DNA from: Mytilus californianus
Taxonomy: Eukaryota > Mollusca > Bivalvia > Mytilida > Mytilidae
Length of the DNA stretch: 64,000 nucleotides
Assembly (NCBI RefSeq): GCF_021869535.1
Contig: NW_026262668.1
Coordinates: 11,516,348-11,580,347 of the forward strand
Direction: 5' to 3'
The notes under the pieces are model-generated. The model made no database searches. It saw nothing but the letters and a program-made list of their open reading frames with translations, and had not been told where the DNA came from. A program made the position numbers and the translations under genes. Below are positions 1 to 12,723 of the stretch, piece by piece. The number at the start of each line of letters is the position of its first letter. Positions within the stretch are counted from its first letter, which is position 1.

Positions 1-59
1 AAGTACGTCTAGATTTATTCACATCAGATATATATACATATCAGAAGTCTTTGAAAATA

Positions 60-200
60 AGAGGTGACAGTAGGGGAAAAACTCATCAAAGATACCAGGC
101 TTGTCATTTTATACGCCAGACGCGTGTTTCGTCGCCATCTACAAAAGACACATCAGTGACGCTTGAATAAAATAAAGTGAAAAGTCACCCGATGTTCAAA
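60..200. repeat. Mussel-type dispersed repeat fragment
   Basis: 'caaagataccaggcttgtca', 'tatacgccagacgcgtgttt' and 'acatcagtgacgctt' are words I recall from a very common mussel repeat. The rest of the first kilobase shows nothing further apart from the inverted repeat at 586-656. Confidence 0.5.
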
Positions 201-585
201 TTACATTAATCCAAAAAGAAGATACATAGCAAGGTCTAAAAATAAAACTGCGGGAATCGCATGAACTTCGGGTGCGTCGACAGTAACATTTGCGGTACAA
301 ATTTTACTGCACCAAATGCACATTACCTATAACCTTGCAAAGTTAGGATACTTCAGACACTAGAGTCAGACATTGTCTGCTTTATATTTAGATCTGTTTT
401 CATGAACGTGATGGTAACGGACATCTTAAAACTATGATCAGTAATTGAAATTTACCGTATGACAATTTTCTATTCTTGAGTAGTACATGTAACATATATC
501 CTTTGCTTTTACCTATGGCGTCGACGTATCTCGGTTGATAAGACATAATTGTCCTTATTCTCATTATGGTGATTTATTAAGGTTT

Positions 586-656
586 ATTCCTTGAATGCCA
601 ACATCCTTTGATCTACCGACGATTTACCTGTAAAATTATGTTGGCGTTCAAGGAAT
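586..656. repeat. 19-bp inverted repeat, with further copies at 2655 and 2687
   Basis: attccttgaatgccaacat (586-604) and its near complement (638-656) form a hairpin. The right-arm word recurs in direct orientation at 2655-2675 ('gttggcattcaaggaatagg') and in part at 2687-2703. The 2-kb segment between, which holds family B copy 1, is thus framed by copies. Confidence 0.6.
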
Positions 657-1235
657 AGGTGTAAGTAGTTATCACAACAAAAGTGCATGCTTATCAAAAC
701 AATCATACTAATTAAACAGATAGGTAAATTACAGGTAGCTAAATCTAATTCATGTTTGTCAAGTTGTTGAATATCATTTTTTGCTGTTACTGCTTGAACA
801 AATATGGATTCTCTTAAAATGAAACTTTGAAAAGTGTTGCATCACAAAGTGAACATGTGCATATTGTCAGGAATTCCAGTTTGCTCAAATTCTACAATAG
901 CCTCTTTAGTCTTTGAAGTTTTTTTTTTCAATATTTCTATAGTTGTGTGTGCTGTAATATCCTCCCATATTACTTGATGGAATTTCTTGAAACTTTGTAT
1001 CACGTGTTAGATTACAATGTTTTTATTTTGTTCAGTTTGTTCAGGATATTTTTCTTGATAATCATACTACACCTTTTTTTGATTGTAATTGATTCATAAA
1101 ATAATATTGTTTAGGTGTTTAAAATGTTCGCAACTCATCGGAATTCTTGTTTCCCCATTATTATGGATTTTCTTGAAACTTTTAAAGTTTCCAGCTTCGA
1201 AGTTATCAAATTTACTTAATTAGTTCTGATGATTT

Positions 1236-2294
1236 TTGTCGAGCATGCGACTTTTGTCGCAGAGAGCTCGACATAGGGATAGTGATGCGGCGGTGTTAGC
1301 TAACTTCTTAAAAGCTTTGTATTTTAGAAGGTGGAAGACCTGGATGCTTCATACTTTGTATATAGATGCCTTATGTTACGAATTTTCCGTTTGTCACATG
1401 TCCATTGTCCATGACCTCATTTTCATGGTTCAGTGACTACTTGAAAAAAAGTTAAGATTTTTTGTAATGTTAATTTCTCTCTTATAATGAGTAATAGGAT
1501 AACTATATTTGGTATGTGCGTACCTTGCAAGGTCCTCATGCCCATCAGACAGTTTTCACTTGACGTTGACCTCATTTCATGGATCAGTGAACAAGGTTAA
1601 GTTTTGGTGGTCAAGTCTATATCTCAGATACTAGAAGCAATAGGTCTAGCATATTCGGTGTATGGAAGGACTGTAAGGTGTACATGTCCAACTGGCAGGT
1701 TTCATCTGAACTTGACCTCATTTTCATGGTTCAGTGGTTATAGTTAAGTTTTTGTGCTTTGGTCTGTTTTTTCTTATACTGTATGCAATAGGTCTACTAT
1801 ATTTGGTGTATGGAATGATTGTAAGGTGTACATGTCTAGCTGGCAGGTGTCTTCTGACGTTGACCTCATTTTCATGGTTCAGTGGTCAATGTTAATTTTT
1901 TGAGTTTTGGTCTTTTTTTCTAATACTATATGCAATAGGTCAACTATATTTGGTGTATGGAATGATTGCAAGCTGTACATGTCTGCCTGGCATGGTTCAT
2001 CTGACCTTGACCTCATTTTCATGGTTCATTAGTCAATATTTAGTTTTCTTGGTTAAGTCTGTATCTTAGAAACTATAAGCAATAGGTCAACTATAAGGTC
2101 AACTATATTTAGTGTATTGAATGATTGTAAGGTGTACATGTATTTCTTGTTTGGTTTATATGACCTTGACCTCATTTTCTTGGATCATGTTAAATTTATG
2201 TGATAGTTGTAGTAAAGCTTTATATTTAGAACTATCAACATAATATCAATGATTAGTAAAGAAGGCGAGACATTTCAGCGTGTGCCCTCTTGTT
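1236..2294 (+). repeat. Tandem-unit repeat element, family B copy 1
   Basis: The element begins with a hairpin head (gcgacttttgtcgc) followed by cgacatagggatagtgat and a GC-rich cggcgg patch. It then carries about five imperfect units of roughly 147 bp, each with 'ttgacctcattttcatggtt', and ends at 'aaggcgagacatttcagcgt' and 'ctcttgt'. The other copies are at 24656-25852 (inverted) and 58385-59791. The apparent 66-codon reading frame at the head (starting SSMRLLSQRARHR) is shared with the other copies and is a by-product of the repeat. Confidence 0.85.
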
Positions 2295-2979
2295 AAAGTT
2301 TAATTACTTATTCAATTGAAATCTTCATTTAGTTCATATTAACTATAGTCTATATAATATAATATTTAAAATGATATGGAATTAAATAAATCTCTCATAT
2401 CCTCTTTTTAATGTCTTATGTTAATAAGCATTTCCATTCTCAAAATATCTTTTTTTTTAATAAAAAGTAATAAAAATGTTTTCATCTTCTTTATTTCTTT
2501 AAAATTCATAATAATTTTATCCTAATGTCTACTATTTTTTCTTATCAAAAAGTGATAAAATTTTGCAATTTTATCAAGTTCACTAATTATTTAACAGTTA
2601 AATACTTATAAAAACACCTATTGTTATTATATAAACATCCATTGAAATATTTTTGTTGGCATTCAAGGAATAGGTAACATATAAAATGTTGGCATTCGAG
2701 GAAGACACCATTTATTAAATACAGGCAACAGTAGTTTGCCAATGTTCAAATCTCATAAGTCGATTAAGACAAATCATGAATGTGAGATGAGCTATATGTC
2801 CAAAAGGGGCCTCAATTAGCCAAATTCAACAAAGGTCAACTTTGCCTAAGAGAGTTGGAACCTTAGATTCAAAAACAAATTCAAAATCAATTTATGGAGT
2901 ATTTAAAGAAAGTATTTTCAAAGTCATTTCATTCGAAAAACACATAAAATACTGAGCTGAAAATACTACAGAATATTAC
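2295..2979. other. AT-rich intron or 3' part of the sulfotransferase gene
   Basis: No open frame of note and no further sulfotransferase exon. Only the repeat words at 2655 and 2687 stand out. Confidence 0.5.
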
Positions 2980-3136
2980 CGTTCAACTGGATCCCTGAGA
3001 GAAATTATCAATTTTACACGTGGTAGAATATGTTGAATAGTGTGAGGTAATGTAACTATTGGAAAGGATAGATTTTCATTCTGTGGCATATATATCCAGT
3101 TATAAAGCCTTTGTAAATAACCCGGTGTTGCCTCAC
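2980..3136 (-). CDS. CHST15-like: Sulfotransferase (CHST15-like), internal exon with 3' PAPS-binding motif
   Basis: Fourth recognised exon of the minus-strand sulfotransferase gene. A good acceptor (pyrimidine-rich, ending ttttccag) precedes it, and the donor on the minus strand reads CG|GTAATA. The exon has 2 bases completing a split Gly codon, 51 full codons and 2 bases left over (157 nt), so its entry phase matches the exit phase of the exon at 18314-18430. The translation contains GEATPGYL, the position of the GEAS motif of carbohydrate sulfotransferases, and near its end LPRVKLIISLRDPVE. In this family the RDPVER segment is the 3'-phosphate-binding loop of PAPS with its catalytic-region Arg/Ser neighbourhood. 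The next exon, which should begin with the rest of Arg and a YSxYL-like segment, was not found in the remaining 2.98 kb and should lie to the left of the window. Confidence 0.85.
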
Positions 3137-3478
3137 CTGGAAAACAAAAGCTTGATCACTCTAAAAAGGATAATTATAATTATGAATAACAAGAATGAAA
3201 TATAATCAGGATAAACGAAATTGCAATGTCTTTTTCTGTGAGTGTCTGTGTGAGTATGTGTGTGTGTTTATTTATTTAGTATAATAAGGAAATTTCAGGA
3301 TCACGTGTATAATTCTGTTAAAAATTGTTGTACTCATTTTGTCGCGTCATGTATGAAACTGTTTCTCTGGGGAACTCTTCCGCTACATCAGTCAAAGACA
3401 TTATAAATGTGTTTTATCTATACCTATTGCATGTATAATCTGAATAAGTTGGAACTTAATGTTTTATATATATATATA

Positions 3479-4150
3479 TACTGTATTTAGACCCCTCTAT
3501 CAATAAATTTGTTTTGCATGCACACGTATAAAAATTGCGGTTTTTATCCAACGCAATCGTAGGTTTGAACGTTGTTTTCAATTTAGACTTGTTTATATTT
3601 TTTCGTTTGGGCTTGTATTATATTTTCCTTCGGGTTTATATGATCCGTTCATCCTATTTCTAATATTTTGACTCTTCAAAATTCAAGTGTCTATCCTAAA
3701 TTGAGGTAAATTATATGGCCTTCCAAATACCGTTTCGATCCCTAACATCACTGAAGAGACATTAATTGTCGAAATCCGGATATGGTGTACTAATTTTTGC
3801 ACCTTTTGTTAGTGGTATGCCATCTTTTCCGCAAGTTTATTGTTTTCTGTTTGGTATTAAATTAATAATATTATAAGATCCATTTTGTAACATCTTGTGA
3901 TCCGTTTATTTGGAAATCGCCAATGGCAGTCAGCAGTGTTTAAGAACATCTGTTGTTCGACCTGTTAGTCAAATGCGTTATGTTAAAATATACTTTTTCA
4001 CTTTTTTGGTCTTTTGGAGAATGTTGTTTGTCCTGTATTTAGACCCCTCTATCAAGAAATTTTTTTTGCATGCAGACGTATAAAAATTGCGGTTTTTATC
4101 CAACGCAATCGTAGGTTTGAACGTTGTTTTCAATTTAGACTTGTATATAT
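3479..4150 (+). repeat. Direct duplication of about 118 bp, 553 bp apart
   Basis: 3479-3596 and 4032-4149 share ctgtatttagacccctctat, 'gtataaaaattgcggttttt' and 'acgcaatcgtaggtttgaac' with about five differences. They lie in the sulfotransferase intron just downstream (lower strand sense) of the long intron's end. Confidence 0.8.
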
Positions 4151-4564
4151 ATATACATTGTCTTTTGTTGGAGACCACGTGTTTAGATCTTTAGATGTCT
4201 TCTTATTTTTTGTCGTGTTTTCTTGTTTCAATGATTTAAATCCCATATCGCTTATTAATCATAATGCTCCAGTGTAGTTGGTGTAGTTATTTGAAATGAA
4301 ATAAGTTTAATGTACTACAACGAGTTTTCGAGTGACTTGATCGGGTTTTTTCGAGTGTGACCACTTTTTTTTCGAATGAATATGATCAACAATGTAAACA
4401 AACAGATGTCCTTTCTGGTAAAACGTGAAAAAAGATTCTAGAACCTTATATACAAGATCAAAGAAGGTAAATTAAGTATTTTTGATAAAAAGATATTATC
4501 AACCCTAATGATTATTTTGTTTTTAAAGCGTTTAATTGAGCCTTTCAATACTTTATTCCAAAAT

Positions 4565-5060
4565 ATAGATTAATTGGATATAGGAAGATGTGGTATGAGT
4601 GCCAATGAGACACATCTCCATCCAAGTTACAATTTATAAAATTAAACCATTAAAGGTCAAGGTACGGCCTTCAAAACGGAGCATTGGCTCACACCGAACA
4701 GCAAGCTATAAAGGGCCCCAAAAAATTACTAGTGTAAAACCATTCAAACGGAAAAACCAACGGACTAATCTATATAAAAACGAGAAACGAGAAACACGTA
4801 TGAACTACATAAACAGACGACAACTATAGTAATCAGATTCCTGACTTAGGACAGGTGCAAACATTTGCAGCGGGATTAAACGTTTTAATGGTACCAAACC
4901 TTCTCCCTTTTCTGAAACAATAGTATAACATCACAACATAGAAAAACACACTATAAACTATCAATTGGAAGGCTTAACTCAATCAAAAAACGTAAATTAA
5001 CACACAATGAACGAATAAATTTGACCTGTGACACCTGAATGCAAATACACAGTTAATAAA
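4565..5060 (+). repeat. Mussel-type dispersed repeat (long copy)
   Basis: Starts 'gatgtggtatgagtgccaat' and continues 'ctcacaccgaacagcaagct', 'aaagggccccaaaaaattac', 'ggacaggtgcaaacatttgc' and 'tgaatgcaaatacac'. I recall this as one of the most abundant mussel repeats. Its 76-codon open frame is not a gene. Confidence 0.75.
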
Positions 5061-5784
5061 AAATTACAAGGGATAAAAAATTAAAGTCAAAAGTAAATAA
5101 ACAGGTTTAAACAAAGTTAAAGTATGTATCACTGTGAAATTTCAAACAATTTATAGAAAATCATCACTTTTGAAGAAACCTGCGTCATATTATACACAGG
5201 TAAATGAAAATAATTTTGTTGTTAAGTATACTTCTTCTGTGTGTATAAAATCTTCCGTTTAGGAATACCAAGAAATGTAATATCAATAAAACTAATCTAG
5301 CACTTGGTACATATGGGGTGAAAATCAACAATAAAAATATACAATTAGTGCTAGATAAAACTTCCTGTACATGTCCAAGAACAACATCTAAGGAAAAATG
5401 AAATAATTTTGATGTTCATAGTACGAAGAAGTGAAAATTTGTAGTAATTAAATACCAAATAATCAAAGCTGGTATATAGACAAGATCAGCATTTTTAGTT
5501 GCAAAATTTTGTGTACAAAAAAACATAAAATTTACTGGTCATTTTATCATGATATTAAAAATGAAGAAAAAATCGAAGAATTATAGATAATTAATAATTT
5601 TACAATAACATCTGACTGATGAATTTACGCAGTACAATTGGAAATCTGAAGAAAAAAAATTACAATATGCATTGACCAGCGCAGATTCTGATATCCTGTA
5701 CTGTAAAACTCCTACCTGCTAAGTAATTTGAATTATCATAGTCATTACACGTAGATCTGAGAGTACTTGAAGTTATTGAAAACG

Positions 5785-6180
5785 TGTTGATTGATTGATT
5801 GCTAAACATCCAGTGGCAAATAGTTCATGCATGTTCAGGACAAGAACAATAGGAGTCGTCTAGGATGAAAGTTTGGAAATGCCATTTGAAAATGAGGGTT
5901 TATTGGAAAGAGGCAGAAATTTTGTCTTTCAGCAGACCACCTACGGACCCATCAAAGAGTTGTTGCAAGTGTTCTTAACGTGCGGAAAGCGCGGCACTCT
6001 CTCTACACTACTGAGGCATCGGATTAAACGTCCCCATTCTGACTAGACGTAACTGTGTATTTATATATCCGGCACAGTCAAACGGAGGCCCCTTTTGGGC
6101 AAGGGTTTTATTGTTGGTAGGATGAAGAGCAAGTGAAAGCTAGTTGAAAGCCAACAACAACTAATAAAAAAAATCATGTA
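5785..6180 (-). repeat. Dispersed repeat with 'ttgattgattg' end, inverted partner at 11108
   Basis: Words such as 'aacatccagtggcaaatagt', 'catgcatgttcaggacaaga' and 'ccacctacggaccc' recur in reverse at 11108-11502. The end attgattgattg / caatcaatca would be the 3' tail of a SINE- or LINE-like element. Confidence 0.7.
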
Positions 6181-8489
6181 TCTAATAATAAAATGTCAGG
6201 GTTTTGAGCATGTTGAGGTTCTTTCAAGCATTTATTGATAGAAGTAAATCAAAGTTCGAGTTTTTAGTTTCTATATAAGGTGGAATATAATGTACATACA
6301 AGATACAATTCTCATACACAAGAATTGCGGACAGCTCAGCTGGATGGCTTTATCAGATACCACACAGAGAACCGTAATCATTGAAAAAATTTTAACGTTA
6401 TTGTCTATGGGGAATTATGACCACTAGCTAAATAAACGAATACTATGTCTATTTTATAAATCTCATATAAAATTAATAAGTTATAGAGATCTCACCAATT
6501 TTTTAGCTTTAAAATGGTATAATAAAATCCACTTTATCTTGATATTTACTGTTGTCCCTATCATGTTGAACGTCGGGTTCTCTTTTGGTTGAGATATGTT
6601 AAATTACGAGGTATACATATTTTATAAAAAATCATATTAAATTCATTTTTTATTGTAAATCAAATTAACAAATTATACAGTATTGGCAAATAATTTTCCT
6701 ATCAAATGGTATAAGAATCGTCATTTTAAAATAATGTTTACTGTTGTCCCTAAGCATTTGAAAGTGAAACTTCATTATTTATGAATACGATGTATATTCA
6801 TTCAACTAAGATTGACCGTATTCAAAGACAAATTGGTCTTGTTATTTAGTTGAATTCTCATTTTTATGATGTGAACTTCTTTTCTAATTACATCCATCAT
6901 TTTAAATATCTAGTTAGGTTTTAAACAATATATTAATTTCTATTATACCAAAGAGTTCTTTAAACATCAAAATTTTAAAAGTAGTGTGGTTTTGTTGACA
7001 TCTTGAAGAAAAATATGCAAAAAATGTTGTTTTTTTTTTCTTTTTTTTAAAGGCTCTGTCTAATTAATCTTATTTTGATTTGAGTAATTATATTATTATT
7101 ATCAAATATTTGAATACACAATTGCATGATTGTATTATTGAAAAAAAATGTCTACGAAATCTGAAAAACTAAATTGAAATAGAAAAGATGACAACGTGCA
7201 ATTTTTAATGTTATTCAAAACATACAAAATTTTATACAAGTTTTGTATAATGAAAAGGTATAGGGAATATTATTCTTATCATTATAAGAAATGATCAAAG
7301 AAGTAAATGCCTGAAGTATTTTGAATGTATACAGTAAGATATCATAGCATCAAAATCATTGTTAGGATATGCTATCTTTATGTTCTCCTTCATACATTAA
7401 TCTTATTGTTTAGTACAAGGAGCTGTATAGTACTATACAAATCCTTGTTTAGTATATTCATAAAATGTTGTTTAATAATACAAATGACGAAAAACATCGA
7501 AGTCGTTTTTAAGAAAAGCTCCATAGTTATCAATCTCAGCTAACATATAAACACGAATGTGTCAATATTTACATAGTATATTGTATAAGCGTCCCATGGT
7601 GCCACGGCAAATCCTTTCCGGTGCTGTATCACTATTCAATACCATATGTTACTATTTTATCTTATCATTTAAGTAGTCCATGCACAAGAGCTTGTTGGGA
7701 GACCCCCTTTTTTTTATTTTTTGCAGTTAATTTATAATTTCAAAATTGTCTTTTCATATCTACTTTTTTACCTTGTCTAAAGTGTTCAAACTCTTATCAA
7801 TGCGATTTAACAATAATAATTTATGTATGTTGCCCTCTATTCTTATATTTAAGAGTATTCTACACATAAGAATATAGGATAACACATATAAACTAATTTT
7901 ATAAAGTCAAAAAAAATTTGAGATACGGCTGAAATGTGAACGAATATTTTCAAATAAGATTAATTATAACAAAGAAATAATTATAAAATTAACTAGACAA
8001 AGTGATGCCCCGCACTTCACTCTGAAGTAACTGTATCATAACAAAGATAATGTAGAACTTTATCTGAGATTTAATTGTGTCTGGGAGACAGAAATGATGC
8101 CCCAGCAGATGCAAAGTGTTATTTTAAAATAACTTCAACTATCTCCCAAAAGAGCAAATATTAAACCCTGACCACATGCACACCTTCAATATATGTACAA
8201 ACCACTAAACTTTAAGGAGAAAGTCTGCGGTTTTATTTACTGATATCTATGTCTAATTAAAGGTAGTGAATTATGTAAATTTTATGTTCCTAGAGGACAG
8301 GAAAATATTACAATTTAATCCACAGGTATTAATGATTTTACGTGTTACCTAGATCAAATAAAATTCAGCATGGAGTATACATCTGGATAATACAATGTCA
8401 ATATCGAATACATGTGACCTACCCATATCAAATAAATCTAAAATTGACAGTAATGTACATCTTGTCACATTTATGATATTGCCTTTCTG
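6181..8489. other. AT-rich intron sequence, nothing recognised
   Basis: Long T and A runs, and a 72-codon frame at 7325 with purely AT-driven composition. No repeat family or exon was recognised on either strand. Confidence 0.5.
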
Positions 8490-8710
8490 TAGCTTTTATT
8501 TATATGTTTTATGAGATTTCAACCCTCCCTCTATACCTCTAGCCTATGTAGAATAAACAAAACACAGCAATACGCACAGTAAAACTCAGTTTAAAAGAAG
8601 TCCGAGTCCGATGTCAGAATAGATAACAAAAGACACTAAGCAAAATGACAATGATACATGATAAATTAACTAAAGGACTACTAGCAATAACTGACATGCC
8701 AGCTCCACAC
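8490..8710 (+). repeat. Mussel-type dispersed repeat fragment
   Basis: Shares 'aaaacacagcaatacgcaca' and 'aagtccgagtccgatgtcag' with the copy at 32140-32600, right part only. Confidence 0.7.
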
Positions 8711-9161
8711 TTCAATTAAACTGATTGAAAGATTATGTCTTCGTCATATTCACAAATTGTCTATCCTTTTCCAGAATCACGTTGAAGAGTAAAATGCTAT
8801 TTTTTTTATATAAAACATAATCTAGATAATACTCGAGCCTGCTTGATGTTGAAAGGATTTGTATATTGGATTTTCATCTAACTCAATTAAAAAGAAATAT
8901 ACAAGGATAGATCTGTTTGCCTGCGGCTTTAAAACGTTTCTTTTATTGAACTTGTTAAAATCAGAAACACCGATGATAAATTATTTGGACTATCTTAAAG
9001 CTTCCGAAAAGTTCGTGTGTAGTATAAACAGGGTTACAAATTTCATACAATAAGAAAATTTACTAGATAAAGAAAAAAAAATTAAAAAAAGTATTGATCA
9101 AGAGATATACATATATTATAAATATAGGAAATATAATAACATGTAAACGTATCTCTTTTGA

Positions 9162-9299
9162 ACCATCGTTAACAGAAAATATTCTTTCTACATCATAGGC
9201 ATTCAAAACTTTTCTTTTTTTAATTATTTCTTTTCTATCGGCAATTTCTTCATCATTTATCTGTGTATAGTGTACGCGGGGTTTCTTTCTTAAATCCAA
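9162..9299 (-). CDS. Exon-like open stretch, unidentified
   Basis: On the minus strand, 'ttccgaacgcag' looks like an acceptor. It is followed by an open, charged sequence beginning LDLRKKPRVHYTQINDEE and continuing through VLNAYDVERIFSVNDGSKE. The composition (balanced K/R/D/E, no low complexity) differs from the stop-rich AT background, and the frame then runs into a hydrophobic AT-coded tail that is probably intron. No good donor is seen (TAC|GTTTAC is the nearest). It lies inside the long intron of the sulfotransferase gene on the same strand, but the phases of the flanking sulfotransferase exons already match without it. I do not recognise the product. Confidence 0.25.
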
Positions 9300-10249
9300 C
9301 TGCGTTCGGAATTATCGTATAACTGCTAATATCATAAATTACCCTATAGGCATAACGTCAAAGTGACATCTATTGGCGGGGTGTTCGTTTAGGGGAGTTA
9401 TCTATTCTTATCTACTGGTCACCAGACGATGAGAACAAGATGGGAACCAGAAAAGAAAAGTAACACGAGTTATCTCGCCTTGAAATGTCCGTAATTCTTG
9501 TACATGATCCAATACTCCATTCACTAAGGATGATAGACTTGTGTACAAATGACATTTGATAATTAAAGAGTTTTGACGACTTCACGTGCATCTACAGATA
9601 ACGTTATCATTATTTTATTTTATTTTTTTTTAATGAAACAAAATATTTGTGAAAAAATATGTGTAGGCACGTGCCTAAAGTGCCTAACTGCAGCTACGCC
9701 CCTGACAGCTAGTTAAAAGCCAAAGCCATTTAACGAAAATGTGCACATGGAATCTATATATACTTAGATATACAGACGCTTTACAAAAATTCTTGTTTTT
9801 GCGTTGAAAGGGACATTTTGGAGAGTTAATTCATTTTTATATGTCCGTGTTTTTTCGAGTGTGTCTTTGTTTTGTCGAGTGAAAAAAACAAAATTCCTAT
9901 GGCTTAAAATGTAATATATCAGTGCATTTACGTTAAAAAAACAATGAAAAGGTTCAAATAAAGTAATTTTTCAAAGCACGAAGCAATGCATTAAACCAGT
10001 TTGATCATGCTGTATTAACATGTACATTTCATAAAAAGTCATCGTTGAACTTCATTTGCATTCAGACATCTTCATGTTAGTGTACCGATATGAATTTCAT
10101 ACAGTAAATATTTCGTGATGTAAACAATCTTTACGTGAGCAGATATGTTGGACACATAGTGTGTAAAGCGGGTAAATGTGTTGTTTTTTTTTTGCAGAAA
10201 ATATATCCTTTATGTTTCATTTACTATTTGTCTTGATGGTAATATTAGC

Positions 10250-10383
10250 TATCTTGGTGTAATCAGGAGTGTACAGAATTTTACACCGGTGTTGAAAATC
10301 TATACACCCTGAGGCGCAGCCGAAGGTCATATGTATGTTAACACCGGTGTAAAATTCCGTACACCCCTGATTGCACCAAGATA
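10250..10383. repeat. 134-bp hairpin
   Basis: The left arm (tatcttggtg...ttttacaccggtgtt) and right arm (aacaccggtgtaaaa...caccaagata) are about 44 bp with few mismatches. The loop is about 45 bp and GC-richer (ccctgaggcgcagccgaagg). It resembles a short foldback MITE in the sulfotransferase intron. Confidence 0.8.
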
Positions 10384-11107
10384 ACGAATTTATTTCTTTA
10401 TGTACAGCGTTCGTTTACTTTTTTTATTCCCGGGAATAAAATTGAAAAATCTTATGACGAACTTCCACTACACATTTTTCAACACTGACGTTGCTGTGCA
10501 TTGTCAAATATTATCTATTTATTTTTTTTTATTATTTGTGGAAAATTTGATTATTTGGGGAATATCGGAGAATTTTTTTTCCTTCACTTGGATTTAAAAA
10601 AAAAAAATTTATTATTAGTTTTTCCAAAATTTTAATTTTTCATAATTTTGACAGCAAATTTATTTTGGCATATTTTGTTATCCCCTGGTGAACTAGGATG
10701 GGGTGTTATTTACACCCAGGTAATTAACCAATCAGATTGCAGGATTCTTGCTTTATAAGAAATAATGTTTTATCGTTCTAGAAAGGGAAATTAAGAACAA
10801 TGTTCAATTGCTCCTACTGTATAGAGGAGTCTGTTCAAGCGTATGCTATGCTTGGTCACACAGTAATAACGCACCAGCATATAGCTTCATTTCCATCAAT
10901 GTATATTTGTGAGGTGAACGCATTTTATATACACATTTATTCTTTTTATTATTATTATTTCAAAAGGATCGTATTGAAGAAAACAGATTATTTATTTCGT
11001 TGTTTATTAAATACATTGGACAAGTCCCCGAGTTTATCATCAGCTCAGTAGTCAGTACTTCGGTATTGGCATGATTTATAACAAACCTTTCTAAAATTAT
11101 TTACCTC

Positions 11108-11502
11108 CAAGGGGGACAGGGGAATAGAAATATGGCCACTTAAGTCCTCTTCCGAACGACCTTGCCAAAGTAGGACGTCCGTTTGGCTGTGTGGGTTGTT
11201 CAACTTCGCAGCCACATCCGGTCAGAATGGGGCGTGTAGACGGAGAGTGCTACGCTCATTGCACGTTAAGAACCATTGTAACAGCTCTTTGAAAGGTCCG
11301 TAGGTGGCCTGTTGCAATGCAAAATTTCTGTCCATATCCAATATAATCTCATTTTCAGTGGCAGTCTAAATTTCCCGACCTTTATCCCGAACGTCCTCTG
11401 TTACAGGACCTACTTATATTGGATGTATTGTTAATTTGTTCTCGTCCTGAACATGCATGACACATTTGCCACTGGACGTTCAGCAACCAACAATCAATCA
11501 GT
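11108..11502 (+). repeat. Dispersed repeat with 'caatcaatca' tail
   Basis: Inverted relative of 5785-6180. It contains 'gtccgtaggtggcctgttgc', 'tgaacatgcatgacacattt' and 'gccactggacgtt' and ends caaccaacaatcaatca. A fragment of the same family ('acgtccagtggcatatatat') occurs at about 43785-43815. Confidence 0.7.
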
Positions 11503-11559
11503 TAGAATGGCCCGTTTATGAATTTAAAAATTATAAAGAGAGGCTAAGGTTTCAACTCC

Positions 11560-11862
11560 ATCAGGCAAAGTTTACCTTAGATGGATGTTTGCGCCTGTCC
11601 CAAGTCAGGAGCCTCGGGCCTTTGTAAGTCTTGTATGTTTTTTTTTATTTTAGTCCATTTGTATGTTTCGGAGTTTAGTGTGACGTCCATTTTCACTGAA
11701 CTAGTACACATTTTTGTTTATGAGCCAGCTGAAGCCCGCCTCCGGGTGCGGTTTTTTCTCGCTGTTTTGAAGAGCCATTGGTGGCCTATGGCTGTTTTCT
11801 GCTCTTTGGTCGGGTCGTTGTCTCTTTGACACATTCCACATTTCCATTCTCAATATTATTGG
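11560..11862 (-). repeat. Mussel-type dispersed repeat, inverted relative of 32140-32600
   Basis: Words 'ctgtcccaagtcaggagcct', 'gtgtgacgtccattttcact' and 'tgacacattccacatttcca' are the complement of those at 32140-32400. The 82-codon frame in it is not a gene. Confidence 0.75.
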
Positions 11863-12723
11863 CTATTTTTTAGGTCATTTTGGTCATACAGCATGAAATT
11901 ATAAAGTGTTGTTTTCATCATCTATTAAATGTTCCATTCAATACAAATGTTATTGTAATTTATTTTATTTTGTTTTCTGTTAGTAGAATATTTGGGTTTA
12001 TATTGAATTTTTCTATTGTTTACTCCTTTTCCTTAGTTTTCTTGCTCCTATGTTTTTTCGTCACTGTAATATATATCAATCATAAAATATTATTGACTGT
12101 AAAAACAAAGGTAGCATGCAATGACCGTTTTATAAAGGACTCATTGATTTCTTATCATATATCGTAATACTGCAAGGTTATGGTAAAATGTTTTCAGAAC
12201 AGAAAGTTATCATTAAATTGAAAATGGTTTAACTTTGATCAACATAGTAATCTGTGACTTATTAAGAATATATAGTATTATTGTCCTTCGCTAAATTACA
12301 GTTACAAACTAGAAAAAGTCAGTTTTTTAGCCAAAAAATGTTTTATTTCCTATTCACATTTTTCTTCAAAAAACCCGGACCATTTGTTGAAAAACTCGGA
12401 CGTTTTAAATGTTGCTCTAGAAAAAACACGGACAATATAAAATACTATATTGTAAGTGAACTGCGAGAAAATTCTGCGTCGTTTGTGTTCAAAACATGTA
12501 TAGCATTCAGAATAAGATGAACAGTCACGAATAAAACTATTATACTCAAGAAATAGAAGTAAATCGATCTGATCGCATGTAAATTCACTCGAAAAAATCT
12601 GATCTACACTCGAAAAAAGTGGACCGATTCTTTGCCGGACACTAGACCTACCGTGAGGCTGTATACATGCGTTTGTACGACTTAGCCCCCAGCAGAGCTA
12701 TAGAAAAACAGTACATTTTAAGT

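Noticed and set aside
1236-1436. 66-codon frame (SSMRLLSQRARHR start), also at 25647-25865
   Set aside because: It is the head and first unit of repeat family B; conservation between copies is that of the repeat, with frame changes between copies.
4599-4829. 76-codon frame
   Set aside because: It is inside an abundant mussel-type repeat.
11581-11829. 82-codon plus-strand frame
   Set aside because: It lies entirely within a dispersed mussel repeat that is present in inverted form at 32140.
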